The position numbers were made by a program, and so were the translations under genes. From Oscillibacter sp. 1-3 (GTDB taxonomy: Bacteria; Bacillota; Clostridia; Oscillospirales; Oscillospiraceae), in assembly GCF_000403435.2 (NCBI RefSeq), contig NZ_KE159711.1, positions 1 through 56,601 on the forward strand: a stretch of DNA of 56,601 nucleotides, given 5' to 3'. This document shows, piece by piece, positions 41,956-50,813 of this stretch. The notes beneath the pieces were generated by a model. That model did no database searches. It was given only the letters and a program-made list of their open reading frames with translations, and was not told the DNA's origin. Numbering within the stretch: position 1 is the stretch's first letter; the number at the start of each line of letters is the position of its first letter.

Positions 41956-42575
41956 TGGGGCGGCCTGTCGGAGAGGCGGGCCTCGCCCTCATCAAGCAGT
42001 TTGAGGGATGCCGCCTGACGGCGTACAGAGCCGTCCCAACGGAAAAATACTGGACCATCGGCTGGGGGCACTACGGCCCCGATGTGGAGGAGAACCAGAC
42101 CATCAGCCAAGCGGAAGCGGACCGTCTGCTGCTGGCGGACTGTCAGCGGTTCGCCGACGCGGTAGACGATCCGAAAAACTGCCCGCCGACGGAGGAGCTC
42201 AACGACAATCAGCGGGATGCGCTGATCTCGTTTACCTTCAACTGCGGCGTGGGACGCCTGAAAACACTGTGCAAAGGCCGCGGCCTGCCGGAGATCCGGG
42301 ACGCCATGGCCCTGTACAACCGGGGCGGCGGCAAGAAGCTGCCGGGCCTTGTCCGCCGCCGGGCGGCGGAACAGGCGCTGTTTGACACGCCGGTCTCCGG
42401 GCAGACGGCGGACAACGCTCCCGCTCCCGCCCACCGGGAGGGCGTGGCCTGGTGCGTGGAGCATGGCATCCTCACTGGGGACGCCGACGGGGACCTGATG
42501 CTCACCCAGCCCGTGACCCGCCAGCAGCTTTGCACCATGCTGTACCGTTTTGCGAAGCTGGCAGACATGGTCTGA
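41955..42575 (+). CDS. GH24 lysozyme with SLH-like C-terminal module
   Basis: A 206-residue peptidoglycan hydrolase of the T4-lysozyme/endolysin family. LIKQFEGCRLTAY gives the catalytic Glu17, followed by WTIGWGHYG (catalytic Asp/Thr region) and NDNQRDALISFTFNCGVGRL. RGGGKKLPGLVRRRAAEQAL closes the domain at about 145. A linker leads to GVAWCVEHGILTGDADGDLM and TRQQLCTMLYRFAKL, which looks like a single SLH module and could hold it at the wall. No signal peptide is seen. It probably remodels the wall beneath the adjacent S-layer gene, or is a captured phage lysin (both inference). Confidence 0.85.
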   Translation: MGRPVGEAGLALIKQFEGCRLTAYRAVPTEKYWTIGWGHYGPDVEENQTISQAEADRLLLADCQRFADAVDDPKNCPPTEELNDNQRDALISFTFNCGVGRLKTLCKGRGLPEIRDAMALYNRGGGKKLPGLVRRRAAEQALFDTPVSGQTADNAPAPAHREGVAWCVEHGILTGDADGDLMLTQPVTRQQLCTMLYRFAKLADMV

Positions 42576-42700
42576 GTTTCTGGTTCGTGGTCTCCCAAAT
42601 TTTACCCCCGACATTCCGGCAGGGCGAAGTAAATCCAGTCGCGGGTCTTATTCTGCGGGGGTTTAATCAGCTTTGCCTTGGGCAGGGGTGCTCAAAAGGA

Positions 42701-42734
42701 AACCGGCCCCCGGACTTTCGTCCGGGGGCCGGTT
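42701..42734. terminator. Strong bidirectional terminator
   Basis: A perfect 14-bp stem (aaccggcccccgga at 42701-42714 with 42721-42734), hexanucleotide loop ctttcg, then tttt on the plus strand. On the minus strand it lies 48 bp after the S-layer stop and is followed by cctttt. It serves both convergent genes. Confidence 0.8.
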
Positions 42735-42781
42735 TTGTGTCTCTCTAACTCGAGGTTAGATGCTTGTGGGGAATCTGTCGA

Positions 42782-45700
42782 TCAGTGCACGATAGAGACA
42801 GCAGCAACCACATTGCCGCAGGTCAGTCTCCACTGAGAAGCGGGATTCAGAACGCCCACATAGTGTCTGTCAGTGTAGTTCGCGGTAGTAGCCTTGACAT
42901 TCCACTCGTCGTAGACAATCCAGCCGTTGGCGCCCAGAACCTCAAGCACCATTTTGTAGGTCTGGCCGCTTGCGCTGCCAACCAGCTGATAGGTCAGCTT
43001 GCCGGTGCCGTAGGTACCCGTGGGAGCAGCAGCGTAATACCGAGCACTGTAATCATAGCCGGGATTGCTGTAACCCAGGTGCCGATAGGTGTCGCCATAA
43101 TCTCTCGCGGGAGTATCGTCGTTCCAGAAGCCGTCGCCAGCAACATCAATCGCGGTCAGTCTGCCGGAGCCGGGAACCGGACGGCTGCCAGTCACCAACT
43201 CAGTGTAGTTGATGAACACAACCCAAGTGGCAGCGCCGCTGCCGTTGATGGCAGCCACGATCTCGCCGTTGTACTGCAGGCCGTCAGTCGTCTCATCCGC
43301 ATCAGCCAGGCCGGAGATCGCGGAAGCGACAGTGTTGTACTCGGTCTTCTCCCAAGAGCCATTCTCCTTCTGGATGACCAGCGCCTTAGCGTCGGAGGTC
43401 AGAGCCAGGCCCTCATCGTGGCGGTCAGCGGTAACGTACATGGTACGGCCGCGGAGCATCACAGTGTCGGGAGCGGAGTCATAGTTGTGGGTCACACCGC
43501 CAAAAGCCCAGGTGAGGCCCTTGGTGTAGGTGGAATTCAGGACGTTCATACGGTAGACCTTGGCGTCATCCAGGTTCATCTTGGTGTAGCCGTCGATGCC
43601 AGTAGCAGTATTATCCTGAATGCTCTTGCCGCCCAGGTAGTAGTTGTAGATGTCCTTCTCGACAACGTTCTTGATGTCAACGACGTTCTCGTCAGCGTCA
43701 AAGCGCAACTCCACAATACCATCGTACCGGTTGTAGTCGGTCACACCATTGGTACCAATACCAGAGCTGTGGGTGTTCTTGGCATACTCGGTGTCCACAG
43801 CGCCCTGCAGAGTGCCGTACTTATCCTTAACGGTCAGGGTCTTCTTCTCGCCGTTAACGAAGGCGTCGAACTCCCAATAGTGGGCGTCCTCGGCGGAGTC
43901 ATAGCGCTCGCTCTTCACGTCGCTCAGGACGTAGGCGATGGTGGCGTTGCCGCCCTTAGCCTCGCCGGTGGTCACAGCGCCGATGATGTAGCCGTTGCGG
44001 TCATACACGGTGTAGATCTGAGCCTCTTCGATGGCGCTGGTGACGTCAATCTCCAGCTCCACGTCCTGCACGCCGCTGAACACATCGTTCACCTCGGTGA
44101 TGGCGCGGGTGCCGTCGTCGGTGTCAACGTCGTCCAGGCCGACAGTGATGAACACGGAGTCATCGTTGCCGTAAGCGCGGACATTGTTGTTGTCAACGTA
44201 GGTCTTGCAGAAAGGAGCGTGGCTGTCGGGATTGGGATGGCCGCAGGTAGCGAGACTGGCATCCCAGCCGCCAACAGTGCCAGCAGTGGCGCTGTAGGGA
44301 TAATTGGTGCTCACCAGAACGTTGTCCTTCAGGGACACGTTGGCGGTCTTAATGGTGACCTTGCCGTCGGTGGCATCAGCCACACCATACTTCGTAGCGG
44401 TCATACGGACAGCGGGAGTCAGGGTGTACACGCCGCTCTTGTTGGTGCTGTAAGTGAACCAGCGGTTCAGACGGTAGCTACCCTCGTCGCCGGGGAAGTT
44501 CGTATTGGTCCACTTGATGAAGTACTCTCTGCCGGTCTCGCTGGCCTTGATGCGGTCGATGTTCTTGTTGGTCTCGGTGACATTGACCTTGATGGTGTCC
44601 ATAGTGCCGTCCAGGAAGATGGCGGCGGCGTTAGCGGTGCTGATGGACAGGTTACTGGTGGGACGGTCAAAGCCGGTGATGAACACGTAGTTCTTCGCGC
44701 CGTCGTCCAGCTCCACAGCGATCACGTAGCCATAGGGATCCATGAACACGTTGTAGGTGTGGTCGGGCAGCAGGGTGGCGTTGTACTCGTCCAGAGCGTC
44801 GTCGCTATAAAACGCCATACGGGCGGACTTGTACTCCGTGCCGTTGGTGGTCAGCTTGTCAATGACCTTCTTGTCGGACTTGGAGAACTTGGTGATGGTG
44901 GTCTTGTCGAGGACCTCGGGGTCAGTCAGGGAGACCACGTCGCCCTTGTTGTTCTCCTTGAAGGAGATGTTGACCAGGAAGTAATCCTCGTCCTGCACGT
45001 CGACAACAGAGGGAACGTCCTCAACGTCAACATTCCAGCCGGCCTTAACGGTAGTCTTGGTGCTAGGGGTCCAGCCGTAGTAAACGTCGATGGGAGCGTA
45101 CTCCTTGTTCTCCTGATAATCGCCGGTGGCACGGCCCAGCCAGGTGTCGATGGACACGATGGTGAGCTCGTTGCGCTCGTCACGGCCAATGCCCTTCTCC
45201 AGGAAGACCTGGGTCAGAACGCCGTTGGCGGAGACGCCGAAGTCATCGGTGTTGGAGCGGACAATGTCGGACTGCTCGCAGTCGCCAATGCCAGTGATGG
45301 CAAAGTTGTTGACAGAGGTGAACTCATCGGGCTCCAGACCGTCGACATAATAGGTCATGTCGCTGTCGCGGAGGGTGGTGGCGCCCAGCAGGTCATACAG
45401 GTCGCGGCCGGTCACGCCGGAGGTATACTCCTCAACCAGCAGCTCCCAATTGACATAGGTGCCGATCTCTTCCTTGTCATACAGCCAGGTGTAAGAAGGA
45501 CGCATGAACTCGTCGGTATCAGCCTTCTTCTCCAGCTTGTTGAAGTACTCCTCGGCGAACTGGATGATGTCATCCTCGCGGATGTTGTTCACCCGGGTCT
45601 GCTGAGTGCTCCACTCCTTGGCGTGAGCGCCGCCGGAGGACAGGGTGACCTCGGTGCCGTTGATGGTGGTAGTCAGCCGCTGACTATACTCAACCAGGTC

Positions 45701-46288
45701 GGCCTGCAGGGTATTGAAGGCATACAGGCAGGCCTCCTCGCGGGTCACGGCCTTGATGCCGTTGAACTCGCCCTCGAGGCCCTTGTTCAGGCCGATGCCG
45801 ATGGCCTGCTTGGCCACGTTGATGGACCAGTTGGAGCCAACGTAGCTCTCCAGGGTGGCGTCATAGCCCAGGGCGCCCAGCAGCATCTTCATGAAAGCAT
45901 AGCCGGTCAGGGTGTTGCCGGGGCGGAAAGCGCCGTCAGCGTAGCCGCTGATGATGCCCTTGCTCTGGCAGTAGGCGATGTAGCCGGCGAACTCGCCGTT
46001 GGCGGGAACGTCCCGATAGGGGGCGGTATCCGCGTGCAGCTCGGCGGCGGTGGTGGGACCCAGGATCAGGTTGCAGATGATCTTCGCAGCAGCCTGACGG
46101 GTCAGGGTGTTGGCGGGCTTGAACTCGCCGTCGGCATAACCGTCGACAATGCCCACCTCGGACACCACGGCGACGGCTTCATCATAGGTGATGACGTCGT
46201 TGTCCGTGAAGTCCTTGGCCCCGGCGCTGATGGTGACCAGGGACATAACCATAACCAGCGCCATGACCATAGAAAGGAACTTCTTCAT
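42782..46288 (-). CDS. S-layer protein with N-terminal SLH modules
   Basis: A 1168-residue secreted protein. The signal peptide KKFLSMVMALVMVMSLVTIS is cut near AGA-KD. Three SLH modules follow at about 25-200 (YDEAVAVVSEVGIVDGYADG, FAGYIAYCQSKGIISGYADG, NVAKQAIGIGLNKGLEGEFN). The remaining ~950 residues are low in Cys and rich in Thr, Asp and Val, with no enzyme motif, as in surface-array proteins. The ribosome site aaaaaaggaggaagatccacc is excellent. A consensus-spaced promoter lies 170 bp upstream and a strong terminator follows. The gene is probably highly expressed and forms the main surface layer (inference). Confidence 0.9.
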   Translation of the reverse strand: MKKFLSMVMALVMVMSLVTISAGAKDFTDNDVITYDEAVAVVSEVGIVDGYADGEFKPANTLTRQAAAKIICNLILGPTTAAELHADTAPYRDVPANGEFAGYIAYCQSKGIISGYADGAFRPGNTLTGYAFMKMLLGALGYDATLESYVGSNWSINVAKQAIGIGLNKGLEGEFNGIKAVTREEACLYAFNTLQADLVEYSQRLTTTINGTEVTLSSGGAHAKEWSTQQTRVNNIREDDIIQFAEEYFNKLEKKADTDEFMRPSYTWLYDKEEIGTYVNWELLVEEYTSGVTGRDLYDLLGATTLRDSDMTYYVDGLEPDEFTSVNNFAITGIGDCEQSDIVRSNTDDFGVSANGVLTQVFLEKGIGRDERNELTIVSIDTWLGRATGDYQENKEYAPIDVYYGWTPSTKTTVKAGWNVDVEDVPSVVDVQDEDYFLVNISFKENNKGDVVSLTDPEVLDKTTITKFSKSDKKVIDKLTTNGTEYKSARMAFYSDDALDEYNATLLPDHTYNVFMDPYGYVIAVELDDGAKNYVFITGFDRPTSNLSISTANAAAIFLDGTMDTIKVNVTETNKNIDRIKASETGREYFIKWTNTNFPGDEGSYRLNRWFTYSTNKSGVYTLTPAVRMTATKYGVADATDGKVTIKTANVSLKDNVLVSTNYPYSATAGTVGGWDASLATCGHPNPDSHAPFCKTYVDNNNVRAYGNDDSVFITVGLDDVDTDDGTRAITEVNDVFSGVQDVELEIDVTSAIEEAQIYTVYDRNGYIIGAVTTGEAKGGNATIAYVLSDVKSERYDSAEDAHYWEFDAFVNGEKKTLTVKDKYGTLQGAVDTEYAKNTHSSGIGTNGVTDYNRYDGIVELRFDADENVVDIKNVVEKDIYNYYLGGKSIQDNTATGIDGYTKMNLDDAKVYRMNVLNSTYTKGLTWAFGGVTHNYDSAPDTVMLRGRTMYVTADRHDEGLALTSDAKALVIQKENGSWEKTEYNTVASAISGLADADETTDGLQYNGEIVAAINGSGAATWVVFINYTELVTGSRPVPGSGRLTAIDVAGDGFWNDDTPARDYGDTYRHLGYSNPGYDYSARYYAAAPTGTYGTGKLTYQLVGSASGQTYKMVLEVLGANGWIVYDEWNVKATTANYTDRHYVGVLNPASQWRLTCGNVVAAVSIVH

Positions 46289-46458
46289 GGTGGATCTTCC
46301 TCCTTTTTTATTTGCCGTACGACCCAGGGGGGCCGGCCGGCAGTGAAGTTCTTGAACGCCCTCGGAGGATCTCCCTTCACACGGTATACATACCGCGGCT
46401 AGCCTGAGCTGTATCTATACCGGGCTGCCGGGGGGTCTTCCTCGTTTGTTCATTTCGC

Positions 46459-46487
46459 ATGATAACAGACGGAAAAGCAAAATGCAA
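46459..46487 (-). promoter_or_regulatory. Sigma-A-type promoter of the S-layer gene
   Basis: On the minus strand TTGCAT (46482-46487) and TATCAT (46459-46464) are separated by exactly 17 bp. The start point would be near 46452, giving a leader of about 160 nt. The leader includes an imperfect hairpin (CGGTAT-GT-ATACCG) near 46380-46395. Between this promoter and 46832 I see no gene. Confidence 0.6.
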
Positions 46488-46832
46488 TAGATTTCGATTG
46501 CTTGTAATCTAACTGTAACATTGAAGAAAAGTGGGCTTTCTTCTCTTCTCTGGAAAAATATGCGCCATTTCCGGAAAAAAAGTTTCGCGTTTGCACGATG
46601 CGGCGAAATATGCGGGGTATTTCCAGCGCCGCCCTTTCTTTTTCACGATCATACCACGCCAAGCGGAAATGCATTATATATAATAAGTATCTGTAATGCA
46701 ATCGTAACGAAGCTCCGCAGGGACAGAAAAGCGCTTCCGACCGCAAAAGATCTGGAGAGACAGTTGCGCCGTGCCGCCAGATATGTTACAATTGCGCGGC
46801 AAACTATAAGCGCAAGCGAGGGAGAAAACGAT

Positions 46833-47285
46833 TTGAAGACTCTTCTTTTAACATTTTTTATGGCGATGGTGCCGGTGGTGGAGCTGCGGGGGGCCATCCC
46901 CTTCGGCGTGGCCGCCGGACTGCACCCTCTGGCGGCCATGGGGGCGGCGATTTTGGGCAATCTGTTCCCCGTGCCGCTTATTCTGCTGCTGCTCCGGCAT
47001 GTCTTTCGCTGGCTGCGGCATTTTCCCAGGCTGAGCACATTGATCGACCAATTAGAGCGCCGGGCGCATCTGAAAGGCCGCAAAGTGCGGAAGTACCGGA
47101 CATTGGGCCTGGTGCTGCTGGTTGCCGTTCCTCTTCCGGGAACCGGCGCGTGGACTGGGGCGCTGGTGGCGGATGTGCTGGACATCCGGATGCGGACAGC
47201 CCTGCCGGCTGTTACCTTGGGCGTAGTCATCGCCGGCGTGATGGTAACCGCTATGACCTGCGGCGTGGCAGGAATGATCGGATAG
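46833..47285 (+). CDS. Small multidrug export family membrane protein
   Basis: A 150-residue membrane protein of the COG2426/Sm_multidrug_ex family. It has about four membrane segments, the family motif VVELRGAIPFGVAAGLHP near the N-terminus and LGLVLLVAVPLPGTGAWTGA in the middle. The family name comes from a drug-efflux observation, while the real substrate is not known. The start is a TTG at 46833 with gcgagggagaaaacga upstream; an ATG at 46860 is an alternative. The upstream part of the open frame (from 46521) overlaps the promoter of the S-layer gene and is not coding. Confidence 0.8.
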   Translation: MKTLLLTFFMAMVPVVELRGAIPFGVAAGLHPLAAMGAAILGNLFPVPLILLLLRHVFRWLRHFPRLSTLIDQLERRAHLKGRKVRKYRTLGLVLLVAVPLPGTGAWTGALVADVLDIRMRTALPAVTLGVVIAGVMVTAMTCGVAGMIG

Positions 47286-47458
47286 CGTCAGTAAAAATGC
47301 GAAGCTTTTTGGCGCGCGGAGTTCTCCGCTCCCAGGCCGCACCCTCTTTCGCTCCTATTTGCTTTTCGGCGGCTCGTACACAGTTTGAAGATACTGTATT
47401 CCTGCCCGGCGGCGTATAGAAAGATGCAGCTCTGCAAGCGAGAGCCGTTCCCCGAAAT

Positions 47459-47624
47459 TTAGGCCATGTTTGAAAAATGGCGGAATGCCCAACGGCGAGA
47501 GATATTTTCGCCAATCAAGGCAAATTTTCGCAGGCGGGCTGACGCCCGGCAAGAAAATTTAACGCAGAGTGGCAGATCAAGATCCACCGTTTGGGCGTTT
47601 TGTCTTTTTTCAAACATGGCCTAA
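47459..47624. mobile_element. MITE-like element, 166 bp
   Basis: The ends TTAGGCCATGTTTGAAAAA (47459-47477) and its exact reverse complement (47606-47624) are perfect 19-bp terminal inverted repeats. The similarity goes on inward with mismatches for about 15 bp. The inside has no coding potential. It ends 82 bp before cas3 and could add or remove a promoter there. From 47286 to 47458 I see no gene. Confidence 0.6.
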
Positions 47625-47706
47625 GCGCAAATAGGTTGTTTTTTGTTTAGATTGTAAACTCGAATACTGTTCCCGATTGCTGTACGAAAGGAGATGTGAA
47701 TGTAAA

Positions 47707-50082
47707 ATGGAGAACTATCTGGCTCACATCAGAAGAGACCGGCAGCCCATGGAGGTCCAAACAGTCAGCGAGCACTGCCGCAGCACCGCAAAGTATGCCG
47801 CGCAGGCCTTGGAGGCGGTATCGCTCTCCTCTTGCGGGCATTTGGCCGGACTGCTTCATGATATGGGAAAGTACACTGCGAGCTTTCAAAATTATCTGGT
47901 CAACCAAATCGGACAAAGGGGAAGCGTGAATCACACCTTTGCCGGTGTACATCTGCTGTTGGAACGGTTTTTCAGCGAGGACGCCGAAGACTTTTCCAGT
48001 GTTGCCAGCGAAGTTCTGGCCCTGGCGGTTGGCGGGCATCACGGCCTATTCGACTGTATAGATGACCGGCAAAAAAGCGGTTTTCAACACCGTCTGGTCA
48101 AGGAAGGCACCGGTTATGAAGAGGCAGTCGAAAATTTCTTCCGCTTTTGCATCAGCCAAGAAGAGCTTGACCAGCGGTTCCAGGCGGCCCAACAGGAACT
48201 GACACCTGTGCTGGAACGAATCCTCGCTATGACCAGCGAAGACAATACGTACTTTGACGATGAAACGTCCTTTTACTCCGGTCTGCTCGCCCGGCTGCTG
48301 CTCTCCGCAGTCATCGAGGGGGATCGTCGGGATACAGCGATCTTTATGACGGGATCTGAGTTTCCTCCGGCCCGAAACAAGGAAGATCTGGAACAGCTGT
48401 GGTCTGCCCTTCTGTCACGGACCGAAGAAAAACTGGAGGCGCTCCCGCGGGAGACTCCAATCGGTCAGGCCCGGCAGACCATTTCCGACCGGTGCAAGCA
48501 GGCCGCGGAACAGCCCGGCGGCGTGTTCCGTCTGAATGTGCCCACGGGCGGCGGCAAGACCCTGTCCAGTCTGCGGTTCGCCTTGGCGCATGCGCACCGG
48601 CACCGGAAACAGCGCATGATCTTCACATCGCCATTGCTCAGCATCCTGGATCAGAACGCAAAAGAGATCAGGACATACATTCAGGATGACAGTCTCATCC
48701 TGGAGCACCACTCCAATCTGCTCCAAACGGAGGAGGATGGACAGCAGTTAGATGAACGGGAACTCCTGACCGAAACCTGGGAAAGCCCTATTATCATTAC
48801 CACTTTGGTCCAGCTCCTGAACACCCTGTTCTCCGGAAAGACGGCTGCTATCAGGCGCTTCCACTCTCTATGTGACAGTATCATCGTAATTGACGAGGTA
48901 CAGACCGTACCTAGTAAAATGCTCTCGTTGTTCTCGTTGGCCGTCAATTTTCTGGCGGAAATCTGCGGAGCAACCGTAGTCCTCTGCTCCGCGACCCAAC
49001 CTTGTACAGAACAAATTGAACACCCGCTCCACAATCCGATCCCTGAAATCGTGCCCTATGAGCCTGCGCTGTGGGAGGTTTTTCGCCGGACGGACATCCG
49101 GGATGCCAGAACAATGTCGCTGGAGCAGATTGCAGATTTTGCGCTGAACAAGCTGGAGCACGCAGACAGCCTGCTGGTCGTCTGCAACAAAAAGCGTCAG
49201 GCAGAGCAGCTGTACAATCTGTTGAACGGTCAGAATTTCGCGCTCTTTTCCCTCTCCGCTTCCATGTGCATAGCCCACCGCCGGGATACCTTGGACAAGC
49301 TCCGAAACGCGCTGACCCGGTGCGCGCAGAAAGTTGTCTGTGTCTCCACTCAGGTGATTGAAGCCGGCGTGGATATATCCTTCGCTTGTGTGATACGCCT
49401 TGCCGCCGGGATGGACAGCGTTGTGCAGGCGGCCGGGCGGTGCAACCGCAGCGGCGAGGCCGGTCCGGGCGTTCTGGCTCCGGTTTATTTGGTTCGGTGT
49501 CAAAACGAATCACTTGCACAGCTTCCAGATATCAGAAAAGGTCAGGGCGCAACTCAGGAGCTTTTAAGTGAATTCGCGGCTCATCCGGAGTTGTATCACA
49601 ACAGTCTGGACTCAGCCGAGGCAATTCAGTACTACTACCGCGCCCTATACCGCAGAGAGGACAAGGGCCACCATGATTACTGCATAAAAGACCGTCCGTC
49701 CCTGCTCTCCCTCCTGTCTCGAAACGAATCCTGCACAGCCGATCCGCCCTACTATTTCCGGCAGGCATTCCGGACGGCCGGGTCACTGTTCCAGGTGTTT
49801 GAGGAGAACACGACCGACGTGATCGTTCCCTACGGGGAGGGGGCGGCGCTGATTCAAAATCTCAACAGCGAAAGGGCGGAACATGATCCGATTTATTTGA
49901 AAACACTGCTGGAACAGGCAAAGCCCTATACCGTTTCCCTGTACCAGTACCAGATCGACCGTCTCACCGCGGAGCACAGCCTCATCCCGCTCCAGGGAGG
50001 AGCGTTGGGGCTCAACGGACACTATCTCGCGGAAACCGGCTTTTCTATGGACGAATCCAACCTTGATTTTCTGGGGGTGTGA
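47707..50082 (+). CDS. cas3: Cas3 nuclease-helicase, type I-C
   Basis: A 791-residue effector that unwinds and cuts DNA bound by Cascade. The N-terminal HD nuclease has His23 (SEHCRSTAKY) and His51-Asp52 (LLHDMGKYTASF), with GGHHGLFD further on. The helicase has Walker A NVPTGGGKTLSSLRFALAHA at ~278, the DExH-type box IVIDEVQTVPS at ~395, motif III LCSATQPC, and motif VI AAGRCNRSGE. HD and helicase are fused, as usual for I-C. The ATG at 47707 follows aaaggagatgtgaatgtaaa. Its stop overlaps or abuts the cas5c start. First gene of the operon. Confidence 0.96.
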   Translation: MENYLAHIRRDRQPMEVQTVSEHCRSTAKYAAQALEAVSLSSCGHLAGLLHDMGKYTASFQNYLVNQIGQRGSVNHTFAGVHLLLERFFSEDAEDFSSVASEVLALAVGGHHGLFDCIDDRQKSGFQHRLVKEGTGYEEAVENFFRFCISQEELDQRFQAAQQELTPVLERILAMTSEDNTYFDDETSFYSGLLARLLLSAVIEGDRRDTAIFMTGSEFPPARNKEDLEQLWSALLSRTEEKLEALPRETPIGQARQTISDRCKQAAEQPGGVFRLNVPTGGGKTLSSLRFALAHAHRHRKQRMIFTSPLLSILDQNAKEIRTYIQDDSLILEHHSNLLQTEEDGQQLDERELLTETWESPIIITTLVQLLNTLFSGKTAAIRRFHSLCDSIIVIDEVQTVPSKMLSLFSLAVNFLAEICGATVVLCSATQPCTEQIEHPLHNPIPEIVPYEPALWEVFRRTDIRDARTMSLEQIADFALNKLEHADSLLVVCNKKRQAEQLYNLLNGQNFALFSLSASMCIAHRRDTLDKLRNALTRCAQKVVCVSTQVIEAGVDISFACVIRLAAGMDSVVQAAGRCNRSGEAGPGVLAPVYLVRCQNESLAQLPDIRKGQGATQELLSEFAAHPELYHNSLDSAEAIQYYYRALYRREDKGHHDYCIKDRPSLLSLLSRNESCTADPPYYFRQAFRTAGSLFQVFEENTTDVIVPYGEGAALIQNLNSERAEHDPIYLKTLLEQAKPYTVSLYQYQIDRLTAEHSLIPLQGGALGLNGHYLAETGFSMDESNLDFLGV

Positions 50083-50084
50083 AC

Positions 50085-50813
50085 ATGCAGTATCCAAACA
50101 TTGTAGAGTTCCAGGTCACGGGGGACTACGCCCTCTTCTCCGACCCCATCATGCGGGTAGGCGGGGAGAAGTGCAGCTACCAGGTGCCTACCTATGAGGC
50201 GCTGAAGGGGATTCTGTCCTCTGTTTATTGGAAGCCCACGCTGATCTGGTACATCGACGCAGTCCGGATGATGAACCAGATTCAGACTGAGGTAAAGGGT
50301 ATCCGGCCGATTCATTACCAGGACAGCAAAAACGACTTGTCCTACTACACCTATTTGAAAAACTGCCGCTATCAGGTGCGGGCTCATTTTGAATGGAACG
50401 AAAACCGTCCGGAGCTGGCCCAGGACCGCAATGAAAATAAACACCACAATATCGCCAGGCGGATGATCAAAACGGGCGGCCGCCGGGATATTTTCCTGGG
50501 CGCCAGGGAATGCCAGGGCTATGTGGAGCCCTGCGTCTTCGGCGAGGGACCGGGGGCCTACGACAAACTGCCCGAGCTGAGCTTTGGGCTGATGTACCAC
50601 GGCATTACCTATGCCGACGAGGCCTATTCTCCCGAAACCAAGGGGAAAATGACCGCCCGGTTCTGGTATCCCACCATGAAGCAGGGAGTCATCACCTTCC
50701 CCCGCCCGGAGGACTGCCCGCTCACAAAGCCCCTGCGGGAGATGGAGATAAAACTTTTTGGGGAGGACTTCGGGAATTTCTCCGGTCTGCGGGAATTTGG
50801 GGAGGTGACGTGA
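50085..50813 (+). CDS. cas5c: Cas5c (Cas5d), pre-crRNA endonuclease
   Basis: A 242-residue protein. In type I-C there is no Cas6, and Cas5c cuts the repeat hairpin and stays on the crRNA. QYPNIVEFQVTGDYALFSDP and VGGEKCSYQVPTYEALKGIL are the family signature at the N-terminus. Other conserved blocks are NKHHNIARRMIKTGGRRDIF and ARECQGYVEPCVFGEG. Candidate catalytic residues (Tyr, Lys, His) are in these blocks. The ATG at 50085 is 2 bp after the cas3 stop; a GTG at 50079 overlapping that stop is possible. The stop overlaps cas8c by one base. Confidence 0.95.
   Translation: MQYPNIVEFQVTGDYALFSDPIMRVGGEKCSYQVPTYEALKGILSSVYWKPTLIWYIDAVRMMNQIQTEVKGIRPIHYQDSKNDLSYYTYLKNCRYQVRAHFEWNENRPELAQDRNENKHHNIARRMIKTGGRRDIFLGARECQGYVEPCVFGEGPGAYDKLPELSFGLMYHGITYADEAYSPETKGKMTARFWYPTMKQGVITFPRPEDCPLTKPLREMEIKLFGEDFGNFSGLREFGEVT

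Noticed and set aside
42764..46402. A 1212-codon open frame on the plus strand opposite the S-layer gene
   Set aside because: It lacks a signal peptide, domain or ribosome site and mirrors the codon bias of the S-layer gene. The minus-strand protein has a signal peptide, SLH modules and a promoter.
46521..46832. N-terminal extension of the small-multidrug-export gene
   Set aside because: It lacks family similarity and covers the upstream region of the S-layer promoter; the TTG at 46833 has a ribosome site and the family starts there.
47459..47624. A second CRISPR array or a riboswitch before cas3
   Set aside because: There is only one inverted pair and no repeated unit; the pattern fits a MITE better.
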